NCBI RefSeq assembly: GCF_026262505.1
Contig: NC_067206.1
Span: 13,016,205-13,080,204, forward strand
Source: Trichomonas vaginalis G3
Lineage: Eukaryota; Parabasalia; Trichomonadida; Trichomonadidae
Length of the DNA: 64,000 nucleotides
Direction: 5' to 3'
Below the pieces are notes generated by a model. It had not been told where the DNA came from. It made no database searches and was given only the letters and a program-made list of their open reading frames with translations. Below, one piece after another: positions 46,280 to 57,546 of the stretch. The translations under genes were made by a program, and so were the position numbers. Within the stretch, counting starts at the first letter, position 1, and each line of letters starts with the position of its first letter.

Positions 46280-46955
46280 AGATTTTTCAAGTGATATTTT
46301 ATATTTCAACTATTTTATTATAAATATCATTATATGTTAAATGAAGTTCAGTTGTTGTTCCGTTCTTTGATATCTTAATTGTGCTAATATCCTTTATAGG
46401 ATTTATTTTTGCAACTGTTCCGCAGCATGAACCTCATCATCTATGAAAATTGAATCTTCACGTCTGAATCTTGAACATCACAAAGAATGGCGATAATGTG
46501 AATTAATGATTCATAAGGTAAAATAATTAAACCGGATTGGTCAATTAAATTTATTATTGAATCATAATTATCAGTTTGATATCACGGTAAATTTTCATTA
46601 ATTCAGAATTAATGTCTATTTTATATGGGCATTGCGACTGTAATCGTAGATTCCTGGGTTCTCGATGTTTGATGAAAGAGGTGGGGGTATGTTGGATAAG
46701 TGGGAATTTCAACAGGTTCTTTACCAGGTTCAGATAAAATGATTGGGTCTCCATTCTCACGGTTTTCTTCATTCTCCTCATTCTTCGGTAAGTCACGAGT
46801 TAATAAATTTGGTTGAGTTGCTGACCTTTTAATTCAGGACTAACATTAACTTTAACATTTTGAATAATTCGTGATTTATCATCATTTACGTTATAACCAA
46901 CCGTAATCTCTGCTTTTGCGTTAGTGTTCTTTTGACTAGTGAAACGTCTTCTCAT
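46280..46955 (-). pseudogene. Decayed gene, possible counterpart of 19418-20032
   Basis: It begins MRRRFTSQKNTNAKAEI at 46955 after a T-rich leader and shows a Pro/Asn-rich middle. In Maverick A a gene in the same relation to the packaging ATPase has the same strand and a similar basic start. Several breaks. Function unknown. Confidence 0.4.
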
Positions 46956-46986
46956 TTATATTCGAATAAAAAATATATTTAAACTT

Positions 46987-47565
46987 TTATTTTGCTGGAA
47001 CTTTTGAATCTATTATTTCCTGTATTTGTTCATGAAGTTGATTTTTAGCATTTTCATCGAAATTAATAGACCGAATATATTCATTAATTGCATTCTTATA
47101 ATCATCTGATTTCTCAAATTTTCTTTTATCTGATTCCTTAACTAAATCATAAGTTAAACCTCGTTGCTGATATAATGGTTTCTTAATTAAATCTTTGAAT
47201 GCTTGAGATAAAGCACCTGATGCAATTCTTGCTACTATAATTGGTTGGAATTGCTGTTTAAGTTCATCTTTAACATTTGCGAAAACTGGATCGAATAAAG
47301 CAACTTTAAAGAATTTCTTAGCTGGAATTTCAGGTCTTAAATTTGCATATTGACCATCAAACTGGTTAGAATATCGTGGTAATCCATCCGGTCCCTCTTC
47401 AATAGCATTTAATTCTTCATTGAAGTAAGAATATGGATTATGACGGTATGAATTAATTGGACCATTTTCACCTTCTCCAATGTATTGTTTAACAGCTTTT
47501 CCATTTTCATCAAATTGCATAGGATAATGTTCATTATATGCTTTACGTTTAGGATAATCCGTCAT
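46987..47565 (-). CDS. Unknown virion-type protein, 192 residues
   Basis: It opens MTDYPKRKAYNEHYP and contains an aromatic N-terminal part (NSYRHNPYSYFNEEL), a helical middle (FKVALFDPVFANVKDELKQQF, IASGALSQAFKDLIKKPLYQQRG) and a charged helical end. I recall similar openings directly after a [13 protein letters not shown] motif in virion proteins of Polinton-like viruses, which matches the end of the neighbouring 105-residue frame. Probably structural. Confidence 0.5.
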   Translation of the reverse strand: MTDYPKRKAYNEHYPMQFDENGKAVKQYIGEGENGPINSYRHNPYSYFNEELNAIEEGPDGLPRYSNQFDGQYANLRPEIPAKKFFKVALFDPVFANVKDELKQQFQPIIVARIASGALSQAFKDLIKKPLYQQRGLTYDLVKESDKRKFEKSDDYKNAINEYIRSINFDENAKNQLHEQIQEIIDSKVPAK

Positions 47566-47567
47566 TG

Positions 47568-47885
47568 TTAATTTATACCATTTATGACTTTAATATTTCC
47601 TTGACCATCAGTAACGAAAACTTCATTTATTCCATCAGGTTTTCCATTTGGACCCGTAATGTCTGCTTCGTGTGCTTCCCAATTTGGTCCGTGACGTTTT
47701 GCATATGCTTGAGCTTCTGGTAATGTTAAAACGTTTCTCATTTGTTTAACATCCTTTTGAAGACCGGCAACAATGTGGACTAATTCTTTCATTCCGTCTG
47801 GAACTTTCATAGTTCTATTATATGCACCCTTTTTGTTTGTTCCTTGTTTTAATGGAACCTGTAGAAGATTTGCAATTTCTGTCAT
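47568..47885 (-). CDS. Polinton-type small virion protein, 105 residues
   Basis: Residues 50-105 carry a pattern I associate with Polinton-like virus virion proteins: [29 protein letters not shown] (two pieces) then [15 protein letters not shown] and KVINGIN. The first half is a basic lead with a short helix ([14 protein letters not shown]). It lies directly before the 192-residue frame on the same strand and just after the ATPase. Confidence 0.55.
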   Translation of the reverse strand: MTEIANLLQVPLKQGTNKKGAYNRTMKVPDGMKELVHIVAGLQKDVKQMRNVLTLPEAQAYAKRHGPNWEAHEADITGPNGKPDGINEVFVTDGQGNIKVINGIN

Positions 47886-47925
47886 GTTTAATTATAAATA
47901 AAAAATAAAAATTAATTATAAAAAG

Positions 47926-48700
47926 TTATTCGAATTTAATGGAACCTTTATTTAAATCAACTATTATTTTTCCATGTTCTCCTAATTGTTGATATTGTGT
48001 GTAAAGTTCATTAATGCTCATTGGTAAATTCACTTGATAAAGCATAACGTTCAACTGTTGACGACTAAAACCACTGAAAATGAAAAGGGTGGACAGGTTT
48101 GATTTAATGTTTGTGCTTAATGCTTTAAAGTATTGAACAGCCATGAAGAATGAACACTGAATGTGTCGACATTGAGTTAATAATTGATTAAAATATGACT
48201 TCTCATTAGTTATTAGTTTTGATTTCACCGCATCATCTAGAAAAATGAGTGAATGCAAAAATTCTCTATCAAAATTTGAAATAGAAAGTGTTTCAAATAA
48301 TTCATCTCGTTGTTTATCAATAATTTTATCCTCTAATCCTTGCTTCTTGATTGTATTATATAATTCTTTATACATTACAAAGTTTTTTAAATAATCTTCT
48401 GCTTCTTCTTGTGATAAATAAATAATTGGAATTTTGATTAAATGCTTTAAAGATTCAAATGTATCATCTGAAGGTGAACCTGAACGGTTGATATAAATTA
48501 ACACATGTGAATAGGGTGAAGTGTTTAGCAATAATGATAATTTGTTTTAATATCGTTAATGTTTTACCTTTATTTTGTTTACCAATTGCTGCAGTGATTG
48601 AATTTAAGTAACATTCAGAATATGGAATTTCATTAATTTTTCCTTAGATAGAGCATTTCTATTATCACTCAATGCTTCATTAATCATATCATCTACGTAT
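47926..48700 (-). pseudogene. A32/FtsK-type packaging ATPase of Maverick B1, broken
   Basis: The long part encodes the C-terminal two thirds (SHVLIYINRSGSPSDDTFE, HSLIFLDDAV at the Walker B position, CRHIQCSFFMAVQYFKAL at the sensor). The Walker A region (GKQNKGKT) lies upstream near 48550-48600. About one or two breaks. The order ATPase then virion genes is typical of Polintons. Confidence 0.75.
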
Positions 48701-48789
48701 GTATTATATACTCCCGCTAATTCTTCATAAGGAGTGGATGATTTAAATCCATTTAATCAAAAATAAATTTTATAATTTTATACATTTCT

Positions 48790-50410
48790 ATTCATCAATA
48801 TTTCATCATATGAAACTTCTATACTGCGGTGGTGTACCTGTTGGATGATATTTCAAACCTTCATCCGGTGTCCATGTCCAATATGTAGTCCTAGTAAACC
48901 AAACCTGAGGAGGATTTGTCACTTTGAACAGTAAGTGTCATTTTCACCCTGAATGATTGGATAAGCTTTCACTTGTACTGTAAACTTGTGAGTTGAAAGT
49001 TTCTAATCCATCAAAGAATATACCCGCTCCATCACGTTGAACTGGAATAGTGCATAAGAATGAAGTTTGGTCTTTCCATGTTCTAGCTAATGGTGTGCCA
49101 TTATCATCATTCAGTGGTCTAGTTAATGAGTCCTCATATTCTTCCGTGCATTCATTCACTCCATCTAAATCAGAAGCTTGAAGCATACGTGTAAAGAATA
49201 TGTCGCCCATGTGGTCATCGCTTGATCGGGGAAGTTTCTGGAATCTATAGTGACCTGAAGACCTCGAAGCATTGGATTTTCTAAACCGTTCTTTGCATTG
49301 CATTCTTCGGAAATGTTAACAAAATCTGTAACATTATGAAGAGCGTATGAGAAATCTGAGCTAATACCTTCAGGAGTGATGCAACCTCCATTTAGTGAAC
49401 GAACGTCAATATGTTGAGCTGGAATCATGAATGGATCTTCCTTACAAATAAACGTGTATTGCTTTAACTGATTTTCAATTAAACCGTATCCTGGTGTAAT
49501 GCATTTATCCTCTAAAACTTCCATCTTTGTGCATGAAATAATAACGTTCAACTGTTGCGTCAGCAGATGTAGTGGCTAAGCTTGTAATTAATTTGGCAGG
49601 AAGTCCGATTTGTTGGAATTTGCGATCATATTTATAAACATGATTCATAATCTTTCATAATTTTCATCAGTTATCTTTTCATAAACGTAATTTTGTAAAT
49701 CAGCAACTCTTAACGGGTCAACCTGACAAAATACTAAAGTATCCCTGAAAACAATATTTAAGAATGATTTCACCAAATGATTTAGGATAATCATCGAACG
49801 CCTGAAATGCTAACAAATCATTTACTGGAATAATCATATCAAAAGTGACATCAACTTCTTCATTTGCTTTCTTGAAAACTTCTGAAGGGTCAATATATTT
49901 ACCACATACTGAGTTATCATATTTTTGAACATTATTATATAACGAATGAACAAACTTTTTAACTTTCCTTTCTGATTTTGGTTTATATGTTGCAAATGCG
50001 AAAGATTCACGGGCGCAATCCATCTGAAGATAACCGGCATCACCTCTTTCGGTTTCTACTTCTAATTGTTTAAAGCTTTGATTTGATGATTTGTAACCAA
50101 CGAATAAACGCATACATTTAAAAGCGGCATCGCATGTGAAAGCTTTATTTGAAACTAGAGTTGCTTTAACTTTGCGTTTAATTATATGTGTCACCTAATT
50201 GGTTCACATCATGAGCTGGATTTGTAATTCTTAAATGAGTTTGTTTATCATCAAAATATGGAGCATCAGAGTCATAGCATGAACTTTCAAGTTCTCTATA
50301 ATATCTTCTTCCATCATTCTTTGCGAATATTTCATTTATCTTTCGTCGAATGAATGAAATACATTTCCATTAATCGGTTTAGTGTTTGGCACTAAATAGT
50401 TAGTCGTCAT
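48790..50410 (-). pseudogene. Major capsid protein of Maverick B1, broken
   Basis: A fossil double jelly-roll capsid gene. The start at 50410 reads MTTNYLVPNTKPINGNVF. The first barrel region includes KAFTCDAAFKCMRLFVG and DVTFDMIIPVNDLLAFQAFDDYPK, which matches the conserved capsid strand-loop segment of Polintons. Later pieces cover the second barrel (SLNGGCITPEGISSDFSYAL). Several breaks. Very different in sequence from the Maverick A capsid. Confidence 0.7.
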
Positions 50411-50480
50411 TTAATTATTAAATAAAAAAATCAAAATTAAAGATGAAAATGAATTTTTAATTTTAATGAAATAATCAACT

Positions 50481-50693
50481 ATGGCTGCAGGATTCTTTAA
50501 GAAACTGTGGGATAAAGTAAAAAGAGGAGCGCATAAAGTTTGGGAAGGGATTAAGAAAGGAGCAAATTGGATATTTAAGAATAAAGAAGCAATTAGTGAC
50601 GTTGCTGAACAAATAGCACCTAATGTTCCGGTAAGGGAAGTATTAAATAAAGGAGATAAGGTTTATCGTCGACTACAACCGATACTAAGATAA
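50481..50693 (+). CDS. Amphipathic small protein, 70 residues
   Basis: It starts MAAGFFKKLWDKVKRGAHKVW and continues as a strongly amphipathic, Trp-containing, basic helix (GIKKGANWIFKNKEA), then a short acidic helix and a basic end. Such proteins in Polintons and adenoviruses (protein VI type) disrupt membranes during entry; here that is inference from the helix. It is divergent from the capsid gene across 70 bp and convergent with a related gene at 50720-50952. Confidence 0.6.
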   Translation: MAAGFFKKLWDKVKRGAHKVWEGIKKGANWIFKNKEAISDVAEQIAPNVPVREVLNKGDKVYRRLQPILR

Positions 50694-50719
50694 AAATAAT
50701 ATTTATTTATTTTTCCACT

Positions 50720-50952
50720 ATCTACCCCCTATTTTTTAAGTATTCCTTCAGCAATTCCACCACTGCGTTACCTGCTTGTGCTCCATCGCCGGATTACCTG
50801 CTTTAGCACCTAATACTGCCTCCTATGATAGTTCCTGCCGTTTTTCGCTACTGGTGCCAAAAAGTTTGCAACGGGTTTAATAATCTTTTGATGAACCCAA
50901 CTTGCAGCTTTCTTAATTCTTCCCATAATTTTTTAAAGAATCCTGCCGCCAT
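50720..50952 (-). pseudogene. Inverted paralogue of the amphipathic protein gene, broken
   Basis: It starts MAAGFFKKLW just like the 50481 gene but on the opposite strand, then a basic helix and a Gly/Ala-rich stretch. The two genes face each other tail to tail. About one or two breaks. Together they look like a duplicated pair of membrane-active virion peptides. Confidence 0.55.
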
Positions 50953-51012
50953 CTCTGATTTAATATTAATTAAAAAATATATTTCATCACTTATATTCTA
51001 ATTTTTTATTTA

Positions 51013-51430
51013 ATGATAAATGAAACCGATTTTAAAATAAATGAAACAGAGGAGGAAGAATAAATGAAAGTGAAAATGTTCAAAAAAATAAACGTTGTTA
51101 AACCAATTACTGAAATAAAATTTTTTCATCTGTTGATGAATTTAATGACTATTATGCTAATAATAAAAAATTATTTGAAGAATTGACAACATGTAAATTG
51201 AATAAATGTTTAAAGTTGAGGACAGAGTCCAAGACCCAGAAGGGTCATGGATCAAATTTCAAAAATAAAAGGTGTTGTTAGTTTTAAAATCTATTCCTCA
51301 ATCAAGAATCACTCATTAATGAAAATTGATGATTATCAAAAAGAATAGAAATTATTGAAGAGCGAATAAATCAAATTATTGATTTCATAAATCATGACTC
51401 GTTGAGCCCAGGTCCTTAAGCTCAGGACTT
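51013..51430 (+). pseudogene. Broken copy of the 122-residue terminal gene
   Basis: Matches the gene at 59721-60089 of B2 (MKPILK start, IKGVVS, IIEERINQIIDFIN end) with several breaks and with mini-hairpins at 51220-51246 and 51425-51437. In B1 it lies near the right end, in B2 near the left end, always pointing inward. Confidence 0.65.
51220..51246. repeat. Mini-hairpin pair in a terminal gene
   Basis: GGAC-AGA-GTCC (51220-51230) and GACCC-AGAA-GGGTC (51233-51246). The B2 counterpart gene lacks this block. Confidence 0.55.
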
Positions 51431-51439
51431 AAAGTCCAT

Positions 51440-51905
51440 CACTGAGTTCAAGGTTATATTCATCAATATTTCATTATTAAATGCAACTTCTGCTAGTTTA
51501 TTTATTTTTTCAATACGATCAATTTGAAAGTCTATCGTTTAATTTTTTCTGAAGTTTTCATTTTCTAGTTCTGAAACTTTATTTGGATGATATTTAAACC
51601 CGTTAAATTCTTTTTCCTCAGTTTTGATCATTAATTTACAAAGAACTTTTGTGGTTGGAATTCGTTTTAAACATTTATCATTAATATTTTTGTTATAAAT
51701 TCAATATCTGGAATTAATTCCCAAATTTTTGCATTTTCAATTAATTTATTATCAAATGCAAAAGCAATAGGTTTTATTTAAACTTACCTTTATAATATAT
51801 ACTTTCTACATAATATCGAAATAAACATCTACTTGTTTACATTTTCAAGAATTGGTGAAAGAACATCCATTAATTGATTGACGGTTACGAATCTTGATCC
51901 ACTCA
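51440..51905 (-). pseudogene. Decayed terminal gene of unknown function
   Basis: It begins MSGSRFVTVNQLMDVLSPIL at 51905 after the cgtaagaaaATG leader that lies at the inner edge of the terminal repeat, and then decays. Not recognised. Confidence 0.45.
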
Positions 51906-52196
51906 TTTTCTTACGATTAAAAAATAAATTATTCATAAATGTAAGACATGAATTTTCAAAGTTTATTTTTTTATTTTTTTATTTTTTTTTATTTCATTAT
52001 GTATGGGTTTAGTGAAAATTTCTTACGATTCTGAAAATTTTTAAATCTTGATTTATTCAAAAACGTAAGAATAAAAACCGTAAAAATCATACATTTATTT
52101 TATCGATTGTATGAAAATTACTTACAAAATCGTTCAATATTGTATGAATTCTTACGTTTACAAAAAAAGTCACAAAACCCGTCAACATATACTACT
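51897..52196. repeat. Right terminal inverted repeat of Maverick B1
   Basis: Mirrors 32503-32802 with few differences near the end, and includes the same A/T-rich tract. Confidence 0.85.
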
Positions 52197-52226
52197 TTGC
52201 TCGAAATAATTTGGTTCAGAGTACAT
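52197..52226 (-). pseudogene. 5' end of the unknown host gene split by Maverick B1
   Basis: The minus-strand ATG at 52226 opens MYSEPNYFEQ, in frame with the main part at 31888-32502 across the ttgctc duplication (52197-52202). A TCAAAATTTTT word just upstream may be its initiator. Confidence 0.65.
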
Positions 52227-52795
52227 TAAAAATTTTGATCAAAAAAAATGTTTATGTATTGAAAAGAAACAAAATTGATCTTTCAAGGATTTTGAGTTAT
52301 GAAACAATTCTATTAGTTAACAGAAAAATAAATTTTTCCTATGAAAAATTTGAAAGAATAAGAATACCGAAAATCATATTAAGGATTTCCGACCGACCAC
52401 CTATCTCCTCTCAAAATTTTCAACTTTGGAATGTCATATCTTGGCGGATACGAGGTTTCAATCCGAATCTCCGGTACATCTTTAAATACTGGTATATATA
52501 GTATTTAAAAACTTTTTTTACGAAAATAGTATTCGCAATTAATCAGAATATACCTTCATTATTAATAGATCCAAGCAGATGAAGTAGATCTTCAAATTGA
52601 ATTTTCGAGTTGGAGGAGATTTTTCTCCATACAAGATCCTTAAAAATTGGATCCAGATTCGAGGTTTATTCATGATTTTGAGATTGCACTAGATTTCAAA
52701 AAAAAAAATCACTTTAGATTCCTCTCAAGCTCTATGCATAAGGATATCTCTATATGAGGAAACTACCTGTGCTATTAATTTCACGGCAAAAACTC
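52227..52795. other. Intergenic region right of Maverick B1
   Basis: AT-rich spacer between two divergent host genes. Nothing firm besides the possible initiator near 52227-52240 on the minus strand. Confidence 0.5.
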
Positions 52796-54344
52796 ATGGT
52801 GCCTGTGCGCAGAAAATCAATTGATTGAGCTTGAGAGCGAATTTGTAGAACGCACAATTGTACATCAGCTAAATGATATGAATCTTAGCATTCATCAATC
52901 TTTAAAATTTTGGACGTTTCTAAAATTTGACAATAAAGATTTTATGAGAATTCGAAAAGATCAAGTATTAGAACAAGTTAAATCTGATTTTTCACATCTT
53001 CGACCGCTTTCAGCACGTCGTAACTCCAAATTTACGAAAAGAGATAAAGATAATCCCTTTAATATCCCGGACGTTACCGACGTTTTTGCAGAGCAAGATA
53101 AAATTGTTCAAGAACGTCAAGAAAGGATCAAAGGAGCTCAGAAGTTAACACTTAAACAAAGACAAATGCTTCCTTCACAGGTAACATCACAAAGATCAAT
53201 TTGAGAGCGAATAGAGCAGAAATTCAGATCACCTGAAAAGAATAAAGATACCGATATTAAGGGTGTTACTGAAATTCGTCAAAGACAGCAACATACAACG
53301 CAACTTTTACAAGAACAGCGTGAGATTTTCCTAGCAAATCTTTTGATAGACTGCCATCAGCGAGAACTTGATAGAATTAACATTACTAAACAGACCCGCA
53401 AAGCTAAATTTGATGAACTTCAACTTACTCTTGAAGAAGATCAGAATCGTCTTAAAACTGTCCGAAGGCAACTCGAAATGACTCGTGATCGTGAGAAATT
53501 AATGCTAGAAGAACAGATGCGTAAACGTACTGAGATAGAAGTTAAAGTTAAACGTAAAAGGCAAAACGTTGATGTTCTCAAGGTGGAACTAAATCAACTT
53601 GAAGAGAAGAAAGCCAATTATCTTTTGTACGGAAAACTATTGGATCAAATGGAAGAAACTTATGGCACTCGTCCCTCTAAAATTTCCGAATTTATTGACG
53701 CATTCGACAGATTAGAGCATGAGAATCTTTTCTTAATACAAAATTCTAGGCAACAAGCCAGCAAATATGAGAACTCTCAATACGAAGTTGAAATAGAACT
53801 TGAAGAAACAAAGAAAGACATAAATGACCTTGAACAACAAATAGAAAAACTGAAAGAACAAAAGAATTCGATACAACTACTTAATGAATCGAACCATGAT
53901 ACTGTAGATCTTGATGATAAACTGGAGCAATTACAAAATTCAATCTCGAAAACATTCGTTAAGTGTTTCCCAGCAGCTGGAAATAACCAAAACTCCTTAA
54001 CAATGTTGAGTATGATTGAAAATGAGATAGAAACAATGATTAAGAGGCTCGATTTGATTAATGATAAAGAAATGATCGCTCAAAAGGTCAAGCAACTGAA
54101 CAACCAAAGAAGAACAGAGTACAGACTGGAGAACCAGGCTAGAAATGAGAAGATCCAGCTTGAAAAGAAGCTTGCAATGCAAGAAAGAGCAACTAAACCA
54201 GTCAAGAAGAGAAATGGAAGACCATTGGTTGAAAGAATTGTCATCGGTCAGACAAAGAAGAAGAACACAGCTAAACTTGAAGCTGAGCAATATGAAAAGG
54301 AAAGATTAGACAATTTATTGTTTGGTGATACAATCTATGATTGA
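52796..54344 (+). pseudogene. CFAP100/MIA1-like flagellar coiled-coil protein with lesions
   Basis: A host gene of about 510 codons. The centre is a DUF4200-type coiled coil (residues about 175-330: RELDRINITKQTRKAKFDEL...) followed by KISEFIDAFDRLEHENLFLIQNSRQ (in two parts), which matches CFAP100, a modifier of inner dynein arms in motile flagella. A basic end follows (KPVKKRNGRPLVERIVIGQTKKKN). An in-frame TGA at 53202-53204 interrupts the frame. The best ATG (52796, MVPVRRKSID) is one frame off the rest, so a shift lies near 52823. Both may be real or assembly errors. A trichomonad needs such proteins for its flagella, so another copy should exist. Confidence 0.65.
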
Positions 54345-54651
54345 ACAGCTATATTACTTTATTTTTAATTTGTTTGTATGTAAATTATCTACTTACTTAA
54401 AACTTATATTGATGGGTACAATGTATATAAGTCATATAAAACTGATGTGAAAAATAAGTGAAAATAATGAACAAAAATTATTAAGGATCTAGTTTAGAGA
54501 AATAACGGTCGGGATCTCCAAAATCCAAAATATAAGCTTAAATCAACTTTGTAAAATTTCTCCAAACTGAATACCCAAAATCATACCAAAACTTAGCTTT
54601 TCATACTGATCAGTTCATTGAATCTTTTGAGTCGCCCTTTCAATTTAGATG

Positions 54652-54660
54652 TCACCTTTT
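54652..54660 (+). promoter_or_regulatory. Inr-like promoter of the lysine-rich gene
   Basis: TCACCTTTT ends 16 bases before the ATG at 54677 and matches the host initiator pattern. A second ATG at 54661 opens only an 8-codon frame. Confidence 0.6.
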
Positions 54661-54676
54661 ATGTCAAATTGTCGTA

Positions 54677-57053
54677 ATGTCACTTAAGCCTTCCAATGCG
54701 CGGAAGAAATCTCCTAAAAAGAGTCCCCACAAACCAACAGCTGCTGACAACGATGATGATGAGCCATTAAGCGTTGATTTTGATGAAGTTGCAGCTCAAC
54801 CTGTCAAACGAGTGAAAAGACAAAGGTTGGACTCAATGGATGCATCAGCAGCAATCAGGAATGCAGCATCTAAAAAATCTAAAGACAAATCAACGAAAAG
54901 AACAAAAGATTCTCAAACGCTCGGAAAGGCGTTAGGATCGAAAGATAAAACAAAAACTGTTACGATTACAAAGACAGTTACTATCCAGCGCAAGAAAAAA
55001 GCTCCAATTCGAAAACCCGTTAATTCAAATAAAGCCCCAGCGAATCGACGCAAAGGAAAAAAGAAACCGATTGTTAGGAAAGTTGTCAAAAAAGTTGTTA
55101 TCCATAAGCACAGATCGAAAAAAAAAGGCTGAACCGGAAAAAGATCCAGATCCAATTATCATCAGAAAGAAGAAAGGAGTGAAGAAACAGCCAAAGAAAA
55201 TCATCCAGAAAGTTATTGTTAAGAAGAAAAAGAATAATCAGAATCAACCACCACAAGATCAGGAACCTGAAACTATTGTTCATAGGATTAGAAAGCGGAG
55301 GCATCACAGGGATACTACAGTTACACCTCCGACACTTATTACTATCGTGAAAAGAAGAAAGAATCCTGTAACAGGTGAAATAGAAACGTATGAAGAAAAG
55401 GTTACCCCAGAAGAACTTGCAAAACAAATGAAAGAAGCAGAGGAAAGAAAGAAAGCTTTAGCAGAAGCAACTCAAGACAACGACGAAACGATGGATAATC
55501 CAAACGACTCTCAAGAGAAAAGACAACGAAAGCGTCGTCATAGACGGATACAATATGTCACAGTTATCAAGAAACGAATCAATAAAGAAACTGGGCGCGA
55601 AGAAACTTACGAAGAACAAATTGCTGTTCCTACATCAGATGAAGAGCCTTCATCCAACTCAACGCCATCAAGCCCACGTAAATCAAGCGCCAAACATAGG
55701 TCAAGCGCTCGTCCTTCGAATGCAAAACCATTAATATCAGATTCGAAAGATAACGACGATGAATCAGATTCAGAATCATCCGAAGATAAATCCCGTCCTA
55801 AAACAGGCGGTGGCAAAAGGAAACCGAAAAAGATTGTCAAGAAAACTACCGTTATTAAGAAACAACGTAAACCGAAAACTACAAAAGCTGGTGATACATC
55901 GGAACCAGAGACGCAAGTCATCCGAGTCAGGAAACGGAGAGATCCGAAAAAAGTTGTTCAACAAGTTGTTACTGTTATCAAAAAGCATATTAATCCAAAC
56001 ACGGGCAAAGAAGAATTGGTTGAAGAGAAAGTACCTATCGAGCTGAGCGAATCTTCTTCATCATCTGATTCGATCGATGATCAAATCTTCTTTGACCAAT
56101 TGAAGAAGAAAACCAATTCCAAAGCTCATAGAAATACTACTGCCGGCCTTAAGAACTCAAAGGCAGCTTCGAGAAGAAATTCAACCGCAAGAAGGCCTTC
56201 AACTGCTTCAAGACGTCCTTCAACAGCTAGAAGACCAATCAGGAGAGGCTCTACAAGCAATATTGCAGACTTAATGAAGAAATCTTCTCCTCAAAAAGTT
56301 TCAAGAAAGTCATCTGCAGCCACAGCATCTCTTATTAATGTTGAACCGATTGATTCGTTACTTATACAGCCGAAATCAGGCAGAAGGAGAAGAACAGCTC
56401 CAATTGAAAAAATTATTACTGAAATTGTACTTGAAAGTGACGATGAAGGTGAAAGAAAGCCAGTACAAAGGCAGAAGACTATCATTGAAGAATACTATTC
56501 TGATTATTCTGAGCCAGAAGCTGATTTTAGTAATATTAAAGTATTTGTTAGCGATGATGAGGACGATAATATGGTTAAGAAGCGCCAGAGAGATATTCCT
56601 GCCTTACTTTCTAGGATTGACCGATCAAAGAAAGGTCCTGATGAAGTTCTTGTTGATGATTTCGGAGTTTCGCCGGCAATCACTTCTCTTTTACAAGGAG
56701 GAGATGATAACACAGTTCCTTTGACCAATAATCATTTTCTTAATGATAAAGACCTTGAAGAGGTCAAACTTTCCTCATTTTACTCAGATCCGAAAACTGG
56801 AATCAATGGAGACAAACTTATTGCCCAGATTAGGCCAGATTTGGTTCAGAGCTTGGCTTTGGACGCTCTGGCTCAATCTGCGGAAAATAATATTCCATTT
56901 GACAAATATTTTGAAAATCAGAAGTATGACTCACAATTGAAGGATAAATTATCTCAGTATAATGTTCAAAGACAAAATGAGATTACAAAACTCGATAAGT
57001 CTACTCCTATTCGAAAATTAGTAAGATCCTTCGGAGTTCATGCGGAAGCATAA
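54677..57053 (+). CDS. Lysine-rich repeat protein, frame change at an A9 run
   Basis: A large, very basic host protein of about 790 residues. Three related units of about 55 residues recur, each with a hydrophobic-basic core and a hairpin (IVKRRKNPVTGEIETYEEKV, VIKKRINKETGREETYEEQI, VIKKHINPNTGKEELVEEKV). Between them lie Ser/Asp-rich acidic stretches and KK/RR tracts, then a more folded C-terminus (about the last 180 residues). No family is recognised; it may be a nuclear or cytoskeletal scaffold. The two halves (54677-55132 and from about 55071) are in different frames that meet at nine A residues, 55118-55126, most simply a one-base homopolymer error in the sequence. Confidence 0.65.
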
Positions 57054-57507
57054 ATTTATTTCTTGTTTAAATCATGAAGTAAATCTAAAATATCATGTAG
57101 TTTAATCAATACTCGTATTTTCATTATAGATAAAAAAAAAATAATTAATATCATGAGAAAACGAAAACATCATGTAAAACTTGAATACTATCGTGCAGTA
57201 CATCTTTTATGCTGATATATAATACTTAAAATGATAAAGACAGAAGAAAATTTAAATTTTTTGATAAAATTTCTTGCCTACTTGCAATTACTAGTGGTAT
57301 TACGAGAGTTTTTTGTATCTGTATATTTTCAGGTGATTTTTAACGCCATAACTGAAAAGTAAAAAAATTTATAATTTTAGTAGATGGAGTTCATAATTTT
57401 AAATATTATAAAGGCAATTAAAATCGGTTTGATATCACAAGCCGATAGATAAAAAAGAGTAATGGCATTTTAAGACATACAGCCAAACAAACAAATAAAA
57501 TTATTTG
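57054..57507. other. AT-rich intergenic region
   Basis: No gene or clear signal between the lysine-rich gene and the ankyrin gene. Confidence 0.5.
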
Positions 57508-57517
57508 TCACTTTTCC
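57508..57517 (+). promoter_or_regulatory. Inr-like promoter of the ankyrin gene
   Basis: TCACTTTTCC, about 30 bases before the ATG at 57547. A second candidate, TTCATTGAT, directly precedes the ATG. Confidence 0.5.
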
Positions 57518-57546
57518 GGTGGAATTTTTACATTTTTTTCATTGAT

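Larger units (their letters stand above)
32503..52196. mobile_element. Maverick/Polinton B1, complete in extent but heavily broken
   Basis: A 19,694-bp element starting agtagtatatg and ending in its complement, with about 300-bp terminal inverted repeats and a perfect 6-bp target duplication. Gene order from the left: candidate primer protein, polymerase, integrase, small genes, primase-helicase block within inverted repeat arrays, tRNA-like sequence, fibre gene, small virion-like genes, packaging ATPase, major capsid, amphipathic peptide pair and terminal genes. Well over a dozen breaks are spread through it, so it is an old fossil. It belongs to a different family from Maverick A and is closely related to B2 (58959 onward). 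Confidence 0.93.

Noticed and set aside
52211-52501. Open frame of 96 residues on the plus strand right of Maverick B1
   Set aside because: It overlaps the start of the interrupted minus-strand host gene, has no motif and an AT-driven composition.
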